Position numbers and translations under genes: made by a program. The notes under the pieces are model-generated. The model was not told where the DNA came from and searched no databases. It saw only the letters and a list, made by a program, of their open reading frames with translations. 46,976 bases of DNA from Pseudomonadota bacterium (lineage in GTDB: Bacteria > Myxococcota_A > UBA796 > SXON01), in NCBI GenBank assembly GCA_030684355.1, contig JAUXTN010000074.1, positions 1 to 46,976 of the forward strand, written 5' to 3'. The first letter of the stretch is position 1, and every line of letters starts with the position of its first letter. Shown here one piece after another: positions 1-9,210 of the stretch.

Positions 1-2
1 TC

Positions 3-1106
3 GCCAGCCGCCGCGTCTCCGCGCACGGCGGCGAGGACCACGGCGAGGCCTCCGCGGCCCCGACCGCCCCCGCCGGCAGCGCGCTCGCGCTCCCGATGGA
101 CGGCCAGTTCCTCGTCGGCCTCCGCACCGCCGTCCTCACCCGCGACGTGTTCATCGACCGTGTCCCCGCCCTCGGCCGCTTCGTGGCCCGCCCCGGCGAG
201 GCCGCCACCCTCGGCGCGCCCGTCGACGGCGTGCTCGTCGCGCCCCCGGGCGGCTTCCCGAGCCCGGGCCAGGCCGTGAAGGCCGGCGACACGCTCGCGC
301 TCCTGAAGGAGGTCCCGGGCACCGCCGACCGCGCCGCGATCGCGCAGGAGCGCGGCGGCGCCGCCACCCGCGTGGCCGAGGCGGGTGGCGCGCGCGCCCT
401 CGCGGAGCGGGACGCCGCCTCGCTCGACACGCTGGGCGACTCGATCTCCGAGCGCGAGCGCCTCGAGCGCAAGAGCGGGGTCGAGGTCGCGCGGGTCACG
501 CTCCGGGAGGCCGAGGCGGCGCTCGCCGCGCTGGCGGGCGGCGTCACGGTGGCGATCCGCGCTCCGGTCGACGGGCGCCTCGGCGCCATCAACGCCCGCC
601 CGGGCGACCAGGTGACGGCCGGCGCCACGCTCTTCCGCGTCGTCGACACGGTGGGCCTCTGGATGGAGGCGAACGTGCCCGAGCGGCTCGCGCTCGGCCT
701 CGTCTCCGGGGCCTCCGCGACGGTGACCCCCTCCGCCGCCCCCGGTCGCACCCTCTCCGCCGTCGTGCTCGACGCGGGCCAGGAGGCCGACGCCGCGACC
801 GGGATGGTCACGGTCACGCTCGCGGTCGAGGCGGGTGACCTGGGCCTCCGACCCGGCATGGGCGCGACGGCGTGGATCGGGCGCGGCCCCACGCGGGACG
901 CCCTCGTCGTCCCCGCCGCGGCGGTCGTGGACAGCAACGGGGCGCGCCTCGCCTTCGTGAAGACCGGCCCCGAGTCCTTCGAGGCGCGGGATCTGCGCCT
1001 CGGCGGACGCACCGGCGGCGCGTGGGAGGTGCTCGGGGGGCTCGCGCCCGGCGAGCGCGTCGTGATCGACGGCACCTACACCCTCCGCAGCATGGCGGGG
1101 CGCTGA
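3..1106 (+). CDS. RND efflux periplasmic adaptor (CusB/CzcB-like), 5' truncated
   Basis: This is the membrane-fusion subunit that links an inner-membrane RND pump to an outer-membrane channel. The reading frame is open from base 3, so the gene starts upstream of the window; an internal ATG at 96 is unlikely to be the start because the frame before it encodes a His-rich stretch (AHGGEDHGE) typical of the N-terminal region of heavy-metal adaptors. Visible parts, in order, are a lipoyl/barrel-sandwich half (APVDGVLVAPPGG), a short Ala/Glu-rich alpha-helical hairpin, the second lipoyl half (IRAPVDGRLGAINARPGDQV), and the beta-barrel and membrane-proximal domains ending in GLAPGERVVIDG. The pump gene begins 4 bases after its stop, so the two form an operon. 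The metal is inferred from the neighbourhood, with copper/silver favoured over cobalt/zinc/cadmium. Confidence 0.85.
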   Translation, partial: ASRRVSAHGGEDHGEASAAPTAPAGSALALPMDGQFLVGLRTAVLTRDVFIDRVPALGRFVARPGEAATLGAPVDGVLVAPPGGFPSPGQAVKAGDTLALLKEVPGTADRAAIAQERGGAATRVAEAGGARALAERDAASLDTLGDSISERERLERKSGVEVARVTLREAEAALAALAGGVTVAIRAPVDGRLGAINARPGDQVTAGATLFRVVDTVGLWMEANVPERLALGLVSGASATVTPSAAPGRTLSAVVLDAGQEADAATGMVTVTLAVEAGDLGLRPGMGATAWIGRGPTRDALVVPAAAVVDSNGARLAFVKTGPESFEARDLRLGGRTGGAWEVLGGLAPGERVVIDGTYTLRSMAGR

Positions 1107-1110
1107 TCCC

Positions 1111-4100
1111 ATGTTCAACGCCCTCATCCGCCTCTCGCTCCAGAACCGCCTCTTCGTCCTCGTCGTGGCCGCGGTCGTGCTCGCCTGGGGCGGGTGGACC
1201 GCCGCCCGGCTCCCCGTCGACGTGTTCCCGGATCTGAACCGCCCCACCGTCACCCTGCTCACCGAGGCCGGCGGCCTCTCCCCCGAGGAGGTCGAGCTCC
1301 TCGTCACCCTTCCTATCGAGACCTCGATGAACGGGGCCCCGGGCGTCGAGCGCGTGCGCTCCCAGTCCGCGGTGGGGCTCTCCGTCGTCTGGGTGGAGTT
1401 CGATTGGGACGTCGACATCTACCGGGCCCGCCAGCAGGTGGCCGAGCGGACCGCGCAGGTGGCCGAGTCGCTCCCCGAGGGCGTCGTCCCCACGATGGGC
1501 CCCGTGAGCTCGATCATGGGCGAGATCCTGCTCATCGGCGTGGTGTCGCCGGAAGGGACGGTGCCCGGGCCCGAGCTCCGCTCGCTCGCCGATTGGACCC
1601 TCCGCCCGCGCCTCCTCTCCATCGGCGGCATCTCCCAGGTGATCGCCATCGGCGGCGGCGTGGAGCAGCTCCACGTCGAGGTCCACCCGGATCGCCTCGC
1701 CCAGCGCGGCCTCACCCTCGGCGAGGTGCGCGAGGCCGCCGCCGGTGCGCAGGGGAGCACCACCGGCGGCTTCCTGGAGCAGCAGAGCCAGGAGTACGTC
1801 GTCCGCAACCTCGCCCGCACGGCCGATCCCGCCGCGATCGGGGACACCGTCGTCGCCCTGAAGGACGGCGTCCCGGTGACCCTGGCGGACGTGGCGGACG
1901 TGCGCCGGGGCGTCGGCACCATGCGCGGGGATGCGGGCGTGAACGGCCGGCCGGCCGTCATCCTCTCCGTGCAGAAGCAGCCGGGCACGGACACGATCAT
2001 GTTGACCGAGCAGGTGGAGCACGCGCTGGACGAGCTCCGCCGCGGCCTCCCCCCGGGCGTGGACGTGGTGCCGCTCTTCCGGCAGGCCGACTTCATCGAG
2101 GCGTCGGTGGCCAACGTCGAGGAGGCGCTCCGCGACGGCGCGATCCTCGTCACCATCATCCTCGTCCTGTTCCTGCTCAACGTCCGCACCACCGCGATCA
2201 CCCTCACCGCGATCCCCCTGTCGATGGTCGTGGCGGCGCTCGCGCTCCAGGCCTTCGGCCTCACGATCAACACCATGACGCTCGGCGGCCTCGCCGTGGC
2301 CATCGGCGAGCTCGTGGACGACGCGATCGTGGACGTGGAGAACGTCTACCGGCGGCTGCGGGAGAACCGCGCCCTCCCCACTCCGCGCCCGCCCTTGCGT
2401 GTCATCCTCGACGCGAGCGTCGAGGTGCGCAGCTCCATCGTGTTCTCCACCATCCTCGTCATCCTGGTGTTCATCCCGCTCTTCGCGCTCTCGGGGATCG
2501 AGGGGCGGCTCTTCGCGCCGCTCGGGATCGCCTACATCGCGTCGATCCTCGCGTCGATGGTCGTGTCCCTGACCGTCACGCCGGTGCTCGCGTCCTACCT
2601 CCTGCCGCGGATGACACAGGCGAAGGAGCACGCCGACGGTTGGTTGGTACGCAAGCTCAAGGGGCTCGATCGGCGGGCGCTCGTCTGGGCGCTCCCCCGG
2701 CCCAAGACCGTCATGTTCGCCGTCGCCGCGGCGGTCCTGCTCGCCGCCGCCAGCGTCCCGTTCCTCGGGACCAGCTTCCTGCCGCCCTTCAACGAGGGCA
2801 CCGCCACCATCAACCTCCTCGCGACCCCCGGCACGAGCCTCACCGAGTCGGACAAGCTCGGCTCCCTCGCCGAGCGGCTCCTGCTCGAGGTCCCCGAGGT
2901 CAAGAGCACCGGCCGCCGCACCGGGCGCGCGGAGATGGACGAGCACGCCGAGGGGGTCCACTACACCGAGATCGACGTCGACTTCGAGCGGCCCACCGAC
3001 GAGGACCCCGGCCGCCCGCGCGACGAGGTCCTCGCCGACATCCGCGCCAAGCTCGCGCGCATCCCCGGCGTGGTCACCAACATCGGCCAGCCCATCAGCC
3101 ACCGCCTCGACCACCTGCTCTCGGGCGTGCGCGCGCAGATCGCGATCAAGGTGTTCGGGCCCGACCTGGCCACGCTCCGCGGCGAGGCCGCGCGCATCGA
3201 GGAGCGGCTCGCGCCGATCCCCGGGCTCGTGGATCTCCAGGTCGAGCGCCAGGTGCTCATCCCCCAGGTGCAGGTGCGCATCGACCGCGACGCCGCCCGG
3301 CGCTTCGGCGTGGCGCCGGGCCACCTCGCGGAGGACCTGGAGACCGCGCTCGGCGGCGTCCGGGTCGGGCAGGTGCTCGACGGCGTGCGGAGCCTCGACC
3401 TCGTGACCCGCTACGCGCCCGAGTGGCGCGGCGACATCGACCGCATCGGCATCGCGCCGGTCTCGCTGGAGGACGGGCGCGCGGTGACCCTGGGCCAGCT
3501 CGCGGAGGTGTCACCCGGGACCGGCCCCAACCAGGTCGTCCACGAGGATGGGCAGCGCCGCATCGCGATCTCCGCCAATACCGCGGGGCGGGACGTGGGC
3601 AGCGTGGTCGGGGACATCCAGGCGGCCCTGGACGGGATCGCGCTCCCGACCGGGTACTACTGGACCATCGGCGGCCAATTCGAGAGCCAGCAGTCGGCGA
3701 GCCGCACCATCGGGCTTCTCTCCCTGCTCTCGCTCGCCGGCATGTACGCGGTGCTCTACGCGCACTTCCGCTCGCACGCGCTCACGCTCCAGGTCCTCCT
3801 CAACATCCCGCTCGCGCTGATCGGCTCGGTCGCGGCCATCTGGATCTCGGGCCAGCCGCTCTCCGTCGCCACGTTGGTCGGCTTCATCACGTTGTGTGGC
3901 ATCGCGTCGCGCAACACCATCCTGATGATCTCCCACTACATCCACCTCGTGCGCCACGAGGGGGAGTCCTTCGGGCCGGAGATGGTCATCCGCGGCTCCC
4001 TCGAGCGGCTCGTCCCGGTCGCCATGACCGCGCTCTGCGCCGGCATCGCGCTCATCCCGCTCGCGTTCGCCGGGGGGACCCCGGGCAAAGAGATCCTGAC

Positions 4101-4251
4101 GCCGGTGGCGCAGGTGATCCTGGGCGGCCTCCTCTCCTCGACGCTCCTGGACATGGTGGTGACCCCCACGGTGTTCCTCCGCTACGGCGGCAACGCGCTC
4201 CGTTCGCTCGTGGCCGGCTCGGAGGTCACCGACCCGCTCGAGGCCTCGTGA
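1111..4251 (+). CDS. Heavy-metal RND efflux permease (CusA/CzcA family)
   Basis: This is a 1046-residue inner-membrane proton-driven exporter, the usual length for HME-type RND pumps. It has an N-terminal helix (about residues 13-33), a first large periplasmic loop, a block of helices around 340-500, a second periplasmic loop, and a final helical block around 870-1030. The family proton-relay signature is present near residues 399-420 as GELVDDAIVDVENVYRRL. It lies 4 bases after the adaptor gene and is followed by a metal-binding lipoprotein. No outer-membrane channel gene is seen; it may lie upstream of the window. Metal specificity cannot be read with certainty; the adjoining copA/copZ cluster suggests Cu(I)/Ag(I). 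Confidence 0.92.
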   Translation: MFNALIRLSLQNRLFVLVVAAVVLAWGGWTAARLPVDVFPDLNRPTVTLLTEAGGLSPEEVELLVTLPIETSMNGAPGVERVRSQSAVGLSVVWVEFDWDVDIYRARQQVAERTAQVAESLPEGVVPTMGPVSSIMGEILLIGVVSPEGTVPGPELRSLADWTLRPRLLSIGGISQVIAIGGGVEQLHVEVHPDRLAQRGLTLGEVREAAAGAQGSTTGGFLEQQSQEYVVRNLARTADPAAIGDTVVALKDGVPVTLADVADVRRGVGTMRGDAGVNGRPAVILSVQKQPGTDTIMLTEQVEHALDELRRGLPPGVDVVPLFRQADFIEASVANVEEALRDGAILVTIILVLFLLNVRTTAITLTAIPLSMVVAALALQAFGLTINTMTLGGLAVAIGELVDDAIVDVENVYRRLRENRALPTPRPPLRVILDASVEVRSSIVFSTILVILVFIPLFALSGIEGRLFAPLGIAYIASILASMVVSLTVTPVLASYLLPRMTQAKEHADGWLVRKLKGLDRRALVWALPRPKTVMFAVAAAVLLAAASVPFLGTSFLPPFNEGTATINLLATPGTSLTESDKLGSLAERLLLEVPEVKSTGRRTGRAEMDEHAEGVHYTEIDVDFERPTDEDPGRPRDEVLADIRAKLARIPGVVTNIGQPISHRLDHLLSGVRAQIAIKVFGPDLATLRGEAARIEERLAPIPGLVDLQVERQVLIPQVQVRIDRDAARRFGVAPGHLAEDLETALGGVRVGQVLDGVRSLDLVTRYAPEWRGDIDRIGIAPVSLEDGRAVTLGQLAEVSPGTGPNQVVHEDGQRRIAISANTAGRDVGSVVGDIQAALDGIALPTGYYWTIGGQFESQQSASRTIGLLSLLSLAGMYAVLYAHFRSHALTLQVLLNIPLALIGSVAAIWISGQPLSVATLVGFITLCGIASRNTILMISHYIHLVRHEGESFGPEMVIRGSLERLVPVAMTALCAGIALIPLAFAGGTPGKEILTPVAQVILGGLLSSTLLDMVVTPTVFLRYGGNALRSLVAGSEVTDPLEAS

Positions 4252-4331
4252 CGCTCGCGCGCCCGCCTTCCTCGCCCCCTCCTTCCACGCCGCCCCCGGC
4301 GTGCTCCCCAGCCGATCTCCGGAGTTTCCCC

Positions 4332-5135
4332 ATGCGCTTCCTTCTCCCGCTCTCGCTCGTCCTGCTCGCCGCCGCTTGCTCGTCGGAGCCCCCGGCGCCC
4401 GTCGCGCCGCCCCAGCCCGCGGCCCCGGTCGCGGCGCCCGCGGAGCCCGGTCACGCCGCTGGCGCGCACGCCCACGCGAGCCCCCATGGCGGCGAGGTCA
4501 AGCCGGTCGGCGACCGCCACGTCGAGGCGCTGTTCATGCCCGGCGGCATCATGTTCTGGATCTCCGACACCGCCCAGAAGCCGCTCCCCATCGACGGTCT
4601 CACCGGCTCCGCCATCGTGAAGGGCCCCGGCGGCATCGAGACGGTGACGCTCGCGCCGATGGGGGACCACCTCCACGCCGCCGCCAAGCTCGCGCAGGGC
4701 GAGCCGGCCACGGCGGTCCTCACCCTCACGTCGGGCGGAAAGGCGGAGAGCGTGTCGTTCGAGGCCAAGGCCGTGGGCCTCCAGGAGCACGACCACACCT
4801 CGCTCCACGGCGGCCAGGTCGGCATGTGGGGCGACTACCACCTCGAGTACGCGCCCAAGGACGGCGAGCACCGGGTTTGGGTCACCGACGCGAAGCGCGT
4901 GCAGGTGACCGGCGTGACCGGCTCGCTCAAGGACGGGGACACCGTGGTGCCGCTCACGTTCGACCCCGCGACGGGCGTGCTCTCGGGCAAGCTCGAGGGG
5001 GCCGGGACGCGGCCCGTGATGGTGGACGTGAAGGTGGGGGAGACGAGCTTCTCGCTGGGGTTCAACGCCGCGCCCGCGTCTGCGCCTGCGCCCGACCACG
5101 GGCACGATCACGGGGACGGGACGCACGCGCATTGA
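4332..5135 (+). CDS. His-rich lipoprotein with two tandem copies of a putative metal-binding domain
   Basis: This 267-residue protein has a lipoprotein signal peptide ending in LLAAACSS (lipid anchor at the cysteine), a Pro/Ala-rich linker and a His-rich segment (HAAGAHAHASPH). Two similar domains follow. One starts at H52 (HGGEVKPVGDRHVEAL), the other at H159 (HGGQVGMWGDYHLEYA), so the pattern HGG-x-V-x3-GD-x-H-x-E recurs 107 residues apart. The tail is again His-rich (DHGHDHGDGTHAH). The start chosen is the ATG directly before the signal peptide. It follows the RND genes by 80 bases, probably in the same operon. I infer a periplasmic metal-binding or chaperone role; no named family was recognised with confidence. 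Confidence 0.8.
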   Translation: MRFLLPLSLVLLAAACSSEPPAPVAPPQPAAPVAAPAEPGHAAGAHAHASPHGGEVKPVGDRHVEALFMPGGIMFWISDTAQKPLPIDGLTGSAIVKGPGGIETVTLAPMGDHLHAAAKLAQGEPATAVLTLTSGGKAESVSFEAKAVGLQEHDHTSLHGGQVGMWGDYHLEYAPKDGEHRVWVTDAKRVQVTGVTGSLKDGDTVVPLTFDPATGVLSGKLEGAGTRPVMVDVKVGETSFSLGFNAAPASAPAPDHGHDHGDGTHAH

Positions 5136-5228
5136 GGTTCCCGTTCGCCGCGCCTGCCACCTGGTGCCTCGATGTACTGAGTTGCCCGTTGCGCCCGGAG
5201 CCTCCCGCGGCGCGATAGTCCGCGCCGC

Positions 5229-5708
5229 ATGCCGCACACGCAGCGCCCCATCGATGACGCCGAGACCCTCGGGACCCTCGAGGCCCTGTGGGCGATGGAC
5301 CACGGCCTCCAGTCCATCTCCCGTGCCATGCACACCCACCTCGGCGTGACGGGGCCGCAGCGGTTCGTGCTCCGCGTGGTCGGTGCCAGCCCCGGCCTGA
5401 CCGCCGGCGCTCTCGCGCGGACGCTCCACGACCACCCGAGCACCCTCACGGCGATGCTCAAGCGCCTCGTCTCGCTCGACCTCGTGACCCGGGAGGGAGA
5501 CCCCCTGGATCAGCGCCGCGTGCGGCTCAGGCTCACGCCGACGGGCGAGAGGCTCGACCAGCTCCGGGAAGGGACGGCCGAGGCCGCCGTGCGCTCTACG
5601 CTCGCGATGGTGAGCGACGAGGACGCCGCGACCTTCCGGCGGGTGCTCGGGCTCCTGGCGGATCAGCTCGAGCGCACGGCGCAGGAGATCCCGGGCACGT
5701 CGCCGTAG
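5229..5708 (+). CDS. MarR-family transcriptional regulator
   Basis: This is a 159-residue dimeric winged-helix repressor or activator. The DNA-binding core runs from about residue 57 to 108: a recognition-helix region (ARTLHDHPSTLTAMLKRL), then the beta-wing (VTREGDPLDQRRVRLRLTPTG). The flanking N- and C-terminal helices needed for dimerisation are present. It follows the metal lipoprotein in the same direction after a 93-base gap and may control the RND operon, though no clear palindrome was seen next to it. Its effector is unknown. Confidence 0.88.
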   Translation: MPHTQRPIDDAETLGTLEALWAMDHGLQSISRAMHTHLGVTGPQRFVLRVVGASPGLTAGALARTLHDHPSTLTAMLKRLVSLDLVTREGDPLDQRRVRLRLTPTGERLDQLREGTAEAAVRSTLAMVSDEDAATFRRVLGLLADQLERTAQEIPGTSP

Positions 5709-5748
5709 CAGGAGCCCCGCGGTGTCACCCGCGCTTCCGCAGTCGGCA

Positions 5749-6357
5749 TCACGCGCCGCCGGCCCCACACGTACAATCCAAGCACCCATGTTCCGCGCAT
5801 GTTCCACACGAGCGCGCGACCTGCTTCTTCAGCGCCTCCCGCGCCCGGAACACGCGCACCCCCGCGTTGCTCGCGGTGATGCCCGCCTCCTCGGCGAATT
5901 GCTTCACGGGCACGCCGTCGACCTCGATGCGCCGAAGCGCCAGCGCGTAGTCGGGCTTCAGGGTGTCCGCGAGCCGGATGACACACTGGCACACGACACG
6001 GGCCAACTCGGCGTCCGGGGCATCGTCGAGCTCGACCTCCTCGGCGAAGGAGGCGAGCGCGCGGGACCGCGACCCGCTGCGCCGGTGGTGGTCGACCACG
6101 GCGTTCCGGAGCGACCGGTAGAACCAGGCGACCGCGGCCTCCTCGTCGCGGAGGGTGCCCGCGCGCTCCAGCCCCCGGGTGAACGCGGCCTGGAGGATGT
6201 CCTCGGCCACCACGCGGTCTCCCACGCGGCGCTCGAGGAAGGCGAGGAACGCGCGGTGGTTCTCGACGAGCGCGGCGGCGACGCGGTCATCCGTGGGCCG
6301 GGCGACCTCGTCGTCGGTGTCGGGGCCCGGGCGCTCGGGGGGAGTGGAGGTGCACAT
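5749..6357 (-). CDS. CorE-like ECF sigma factor with C-terminal Cys-rich metal-sensing tail
   Basis: This 202-residue group IV sigma factor has region 2 at about residues 27-93 (LVENHRAFLAFLERRVGDR to NAVVDHHRR) and region 4 at about 125-180 (DYALALRRIEVDGVPVKQFAEEAG). Behind region 4 is a short Cys-rich tail: C184, C187, C192, C195 and C197, in the order CGTC, GCLDC, CTC. A further CQC sits at 123-125. In Myxococcus xanthus, CorE-type factors (ECF44) use such a tail instead of an anti-sigma factor to sense copper and switch on copper genes. No anti-sigma gene is seen here. It lies 44 bases downstream of copA in the same direction, so autoregulation through the copA promoter is likely. Sensing of Cu versus Cd/Zn cannot be decided from sequence. 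Confidence 0.85.
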   Translation of the reverse strand: MCTSTPPERPGPDTDDEVARPTDDRVAAALVENHRAFLAFLERRVGDRVVAEDILQAAFTRGLERAGTLRDEEAAVAWFYRSLRNAVVDHHRRSGSRSRALASFAEEVELDDAPDAELARVVCQCVIRLADTLKPDYALALRRIEVDGVPVKQFAEEAGITASNAGVRVFRAREALKKQVARSCGTCAEHGCLDCTCGAGGA

Positions 6358-6401
6358 TCCGTTGTCGCTATCCCGCGCCCGGGTTGGCGGCGCGGGGTCG
6401 A

Positions 6402-8822
6402 TCAGGACCGTTCGAAGCGGCGGAGCCGGAGCGAGTTGGCCAGGACGGACACGCTGGAGAGCGACATCGCCGCGCTCGCGAGGACGGGGGAGAGGAGCCA
6501 GCCGGTCCAGAAGTAGAGGGCACCGGCGGCGATCGGGATGCCGACGATGTTGTAGACGAACGCCCAGAACAGGTTCTGCCGGATGGTCGAGAGCGTCTCC
6601 CGTGCGAGCCGCAGCGCCCGCGGGAGGGCGGTGATGCCGCCGCGGAGGAGCGCCACGTCGGCGGCGGCGACGGCGATGTCCGTGCCCGTGCCGATCGCGA
6701 CGCCGACGTGCGCCCCGGCGAGGGCGGGGGCGTCGTTGATGCCGTCTCCCACCATGGCGACGATGCGGCCGCGGGCGCGCTCCTCGGCGACCACCCGGGC
6801 CTTGTCCTCGGGCCGCACCTCGGCGATCACCCGGTCGATGCCGAGCTCGGCCGCGATGGCCCGCGCGGTCCCGAGGCGGTCGCCCGTGACCATGGCGACC
6901 TCGATGCCGTGCCGACGCAGCTCCGCGACGGCCTCCCGCGCCCCCTCGGCGGGCCGGTCCGCGACGGCGATGACCGCCACGAGCACCCCGTCGACGGCGA
7001 CGAAGGCGGGGGTGTGGCCCCGGTCCGCGAGCGCGGCGGCCGTGGGTTCGAGCGGGGCGGTGTCGATGCCCGCCGACCCGAGCCAGGCGCCCGTGCCGAT
7101 GCGAACGAGGCGTGACCCGACCCGACCCGACACGCCCGCGCCGGCCTCGACGAGGAAGTCGGCGGCGGGGCGCACCACGGCACCGCGCACCCGCGCCCCC
7201 TCGACGATGGCCCGTGCGACGGGGTGCTCGCTCGAGGCCTCGACGGACGCCACGAGCGAGAGCAGGTCCGGCTCGGCGATGTCGCCGCGGAGGACCACCT
7301 CGGTGAGCACCGGCCGGCCGGTGGTGAGGGTGCCGGTCTTGTCGAGCAGCACGGTGTTCACGCGGCTCGCGGCCTCGAGCGCGGCGCCGCCCTTCACGAG
7401 GATGCCGAGCTCCGCCCCGCGCCCCGTGCCGACTGCCACCGCCGCGGGGGTGGCCAATCCGAGGGCGCACGGACACGCGATGACGAGGACGGCGACGAAC
7501 CGCTCGACGGCCGTGGCGATGCCCGTCGCGGAGGGATCGAGCGCGGCCCACACCAGGAAGGTGAGCGTCGCGATGCCGATCACCACGGGGACGAAGATGG
7601 CGCTGACGGTGTCCGCGAGCCGCGCGATGGGCGCCCGCGAGCCCTGCGCTTGCTCCACCGCCTCCACGATGCGCGCGAGGGCGGTCTCCCCGCCGGTCCG
7701 CGTCACCCGCAGGACGAGGGCGCCGGCCTGGTTCAGCGTGCCGCCGTAGACCGTGTCCCCCGCGCGCTTGTCGACCGGGAGGCTCTCGCCGGTGAGCATC
7801 GACTCGTCGACCGCGGACGTGCCGTCGGTCACCTCTCCGTCGGTGGGGACCCGCTCGCCGGGCCGCACGCGCAGCAGGTCTCCGTGGGCCAGCGCCTCGA
7901 CGGCGACCTCCTCCTCGAGCTCGCCCGCGTCGGACGAGCGGATGCGCCGCGCGATCGGCGGCACGAGCGAGACGAGCCCCCGCACGGCATCCGAGAGCCG
8001 GCGGCGGGCACCCGCCTCCATCCACTTGCCGAGCAGCACGAAGGTCACGATGGCGGCGGCGGCCTCGTAGTAGACGTGCGGCGCCACGCCGTGCTCGGCG
8101 TGCGGGAAGAGGCCGGGGGCGACCGTGGCGACGAACGAGTACGTCCACGCCGCGAGCACGCCCACGCTCACGAGCGTGTTCATGTCGGCGGTCCGGTGGC
8201 GTGCGGCCGCCCACGCGAGCCGCAGGAAGCGGCGGCCGGGGCCGAAGATCACGGGGGTGGCGAGCGCGAACTGGAGCCACGTGCCGAGGGGCCCGCCGGT
8301 GCCGGGGATGGCGCCGTGGGACATCGCGATCACGAGCAGCGGCACGGTGAGGCCCGCGGAGAGCGCGAGCCCGCGGCGGATCGAGCGATCCTCGGCGGCC
8401 TCGGCGTCCTCCATCGCCCGGGCGGTTTCGGTGGCGGTGGGTCGTGACGCCTCTTGGGGCGGGGGGCGGGCCCCCCGCAACGCCCCCCGGGACCCATCGT
8501 CCGCTTTGGCGGGGGACGTGAACATCTCCGCCCCCGCCACCTCGTACCCCGCCCGCGAAACCGCCTCGACGAGCATCGCCCCCGTCGCGACGGTGGGGTC
8601 GATCGTGACCGTCGCGCGGTTCGTCACGAGGTTGACCGTGGCGCTCGCGACCCCCGGCACCGCGACGAACGCCTTCTCGACCCGCCGCACGCAGGCCGCG
8701 CAGGTCATGCCAATGATGCCGAGGTCGATCACCTCGGGCCCGTGTGTGCGATCCAATTCGGGAAGGTCGCACACCTCGTTCTCGAGGGGCTGCGCCGCGT
8801 TCGTCTCCATCTTCGCCTCCAT
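6402..8822 (-). CDS. copA: Cu(I)-exporting P1B-type ATPase
   Basis: This 806-residue ATPase pumps Cu(I)/Ag(I) out of the cytoplasm. It has one N-terminal heavy-metal-associated domain (GMTCAAC at residues 38-44), the actuator motif TGES, the membrane metal site CPC, the phosphorylation site DKTGTLT, the HP motif ([10 protein letters not shown]) and GDGINDAP. The YN in FVYNIVG and the MSLSS near the C-terminus complete the Cu(I) signature. I place the start at the ATG at 8822, which has GGAGG six bases upstream. A GTG at 8879 is in frame but coincides with the predicted transcription start of the promoter at 8881-8910. A second ATG at 8810 has an identical ribosome-binding context. The sigma-factor gene follows. 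Confidence 0.93.
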   Translation of the reverse strand: MEAKMETNAAQPLENEVCDLPELDRTHGPEVIDLGIIGMTCAACVRRVEKAFVAVPGVASATVNLVTNRATVTIDPTVATGAMLVEAVSRAGYEVAGAEMFTSPAKADDGSRGALRGARPPPQEASRPTATETARAMEDAEAAEDRSIRRGLALSAGLTVPLLVIAMSHGAIPGTGGPLGTWLQFALATPVIFGPGRRFLRLAWAAARHRTADMNTLVSVGVLAAWTYSFVATVAPGLFPHAEHGVAPHVYYEAAAAIVTFVLLGKWMEAGARRRLSDAVRGLVSLVPPIARRIRSSDAGELEEEVAVEALAHGDLLRVRPGERVPTDGEVTDGTSAVDESMLTGESLPVDKRAGDTVYGGTLNQAGALVLRVTRTGGETALARIVEAVEQAQGSRAPIARLADTVSAIFVPVVIGIATLTFLVWAALDPSATGIATAVERFVAVLVIACPCALGLATPAAVAVGTGRGAELGILVKGGAALEAASRVNTVLLDKTGTLTTGRPVLTEVVLRGDIAEPDLLSLVASVEASSEHPVARAIVEGARVRGAVVRPAADFLVEAGAGVSGRVGSRLVRIGTGAWLGSAGIDTAPLEPTAAALADRGHTPAFVAVDGVLVAVIAVADRPAEGAREAVAELRRHGIEVAMVTGDRLGTARAIAAELGIDRVIAEVRPEDKARVVAEERARGRIVAMVGDGINDAPALAGAHVGVAIGTGTDIAVAAADVALLRGGITALPRALRLARETLSTIRQNLFWAFVYNIVGIPIAAGALYFWTGWLLSPVLASAAMSLSSVSVLANSLRLRRFERS

Positions 8823-8880
8823 CTTCGCCTCCGCCGGGCGTCGTGGCCATTCTGTGCTGGTCACTCGGCGCCCGTTCACG

Positions 8881-8910
8881 CTGCTGACGCGGGCCCCGGG
8901 GGACCATTAC
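8881..8910 (-). promoter_or_regulatory. Candidate ECF-sigma promoter of copA
   Basis: Read on the - strand, GTAAT (8910-8906) is followed after 16 bases by CGTC (8889-8886), within GCGTCAGCAG. The same two boxes with the same spacing lie upstream of copZ. The layout fits an ECF promoter, and CGTC is a common ECF -10 core. The start site would fall near 8878, giving a leader of about 55 bases to the ATG at 8822. The CorE-like factor encoded downstream is the natural candidate to use it. Confidence 0.65.
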
Positions 8911-8927
8911 AGTCCCCCGGGTGGGTT

Positions 8928-9164
8928 TCACGCGGCGGGGGTGGCCGCGTAGCCGGCCTCGGCCAGCGCCTCGACGAGCTCCTGGACGAGCTCCGGGGCG
9001 GGCGCGGCGGCGGCGGCGTGCGTGACGCGAACCTTCCCCTCGGAGAGGCGCACGTCGACGGTCTCGACGCCGTCGACCCCCATCAGGGCCCTGCGGACGT
9101 GGGAGACGCAGGAGTGGCAGGTCATCCCCTCGACGGCGAGGAGGGTGTCGTTCTGGGTGGTCAT
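8928..9164 (-). CDS. copZ: Copper chaperone, heavy-metal-associated domain protein (CopZ-like)
   Basis: This 78-residue protein consists of one ferredoxin-like HMA domain. The metal-binding loop GMTCHSC is near residues 13-19, and the CxxC cysteines bind Cu(I). The fold continues through VETVDVRLSEGKVRVTH and ends in an Ala/Pro-rich stretch and a C-terminal helix (LVQELVEALAEAGYAA). The start at 9164 has GGAG about seven bases upstream. It lies directly upstream of copA in the same direction, fitting delivery of Cu(I) to that pump, and has its own ECF-type promoter. The His in CHSC rather than the usual Ala is also seen in chaperones and is compatible with function. Confidence 0.88.
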   Translation of the reverse strand: MTTQNDTLLAVEGMTCHSCVSHVRRALMGVDGVETVDVRLSEGKVRVTHAAAAAPAPELVQELVEALAEAGYAATPAA

Positions 9165-9210
9165 GGGGTGCTCCGTCGCGGGGCCGGGTGTTGGTTGGCC
9201 CCCGCACCCC

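Noticed and set aside
814..3324. Very long open frame antisense to the RND pump gene
   Set aside because: It reads as Arg/Asp/His/Glu-rich low-complexity protein with no domain, a known artefact of high-GC coding sequence. The opposite strand encodes an intact pump.
1194..4331. Long + strand frame overlapping the RND pump and running into the metal lipoprotein
   Set aside because: The part before 4332 is Arg/Pro-rich and out of frame with the pump; only the section from the signal peptide onward is a real gene.
6358..6401. Separate ECF promoter for the sigma-factor gene
   Set aside because: No GTAAT-N16-CGTC pair lies in this 44-base gap; read-through from copA is simpler.
6358..9207. Upstream extension of the sigma-factor frame through copA
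   Set aside because: It is a shifted frame of copA, Arg/Gly-rich and domain-free; the sigma factor starts at 6357.
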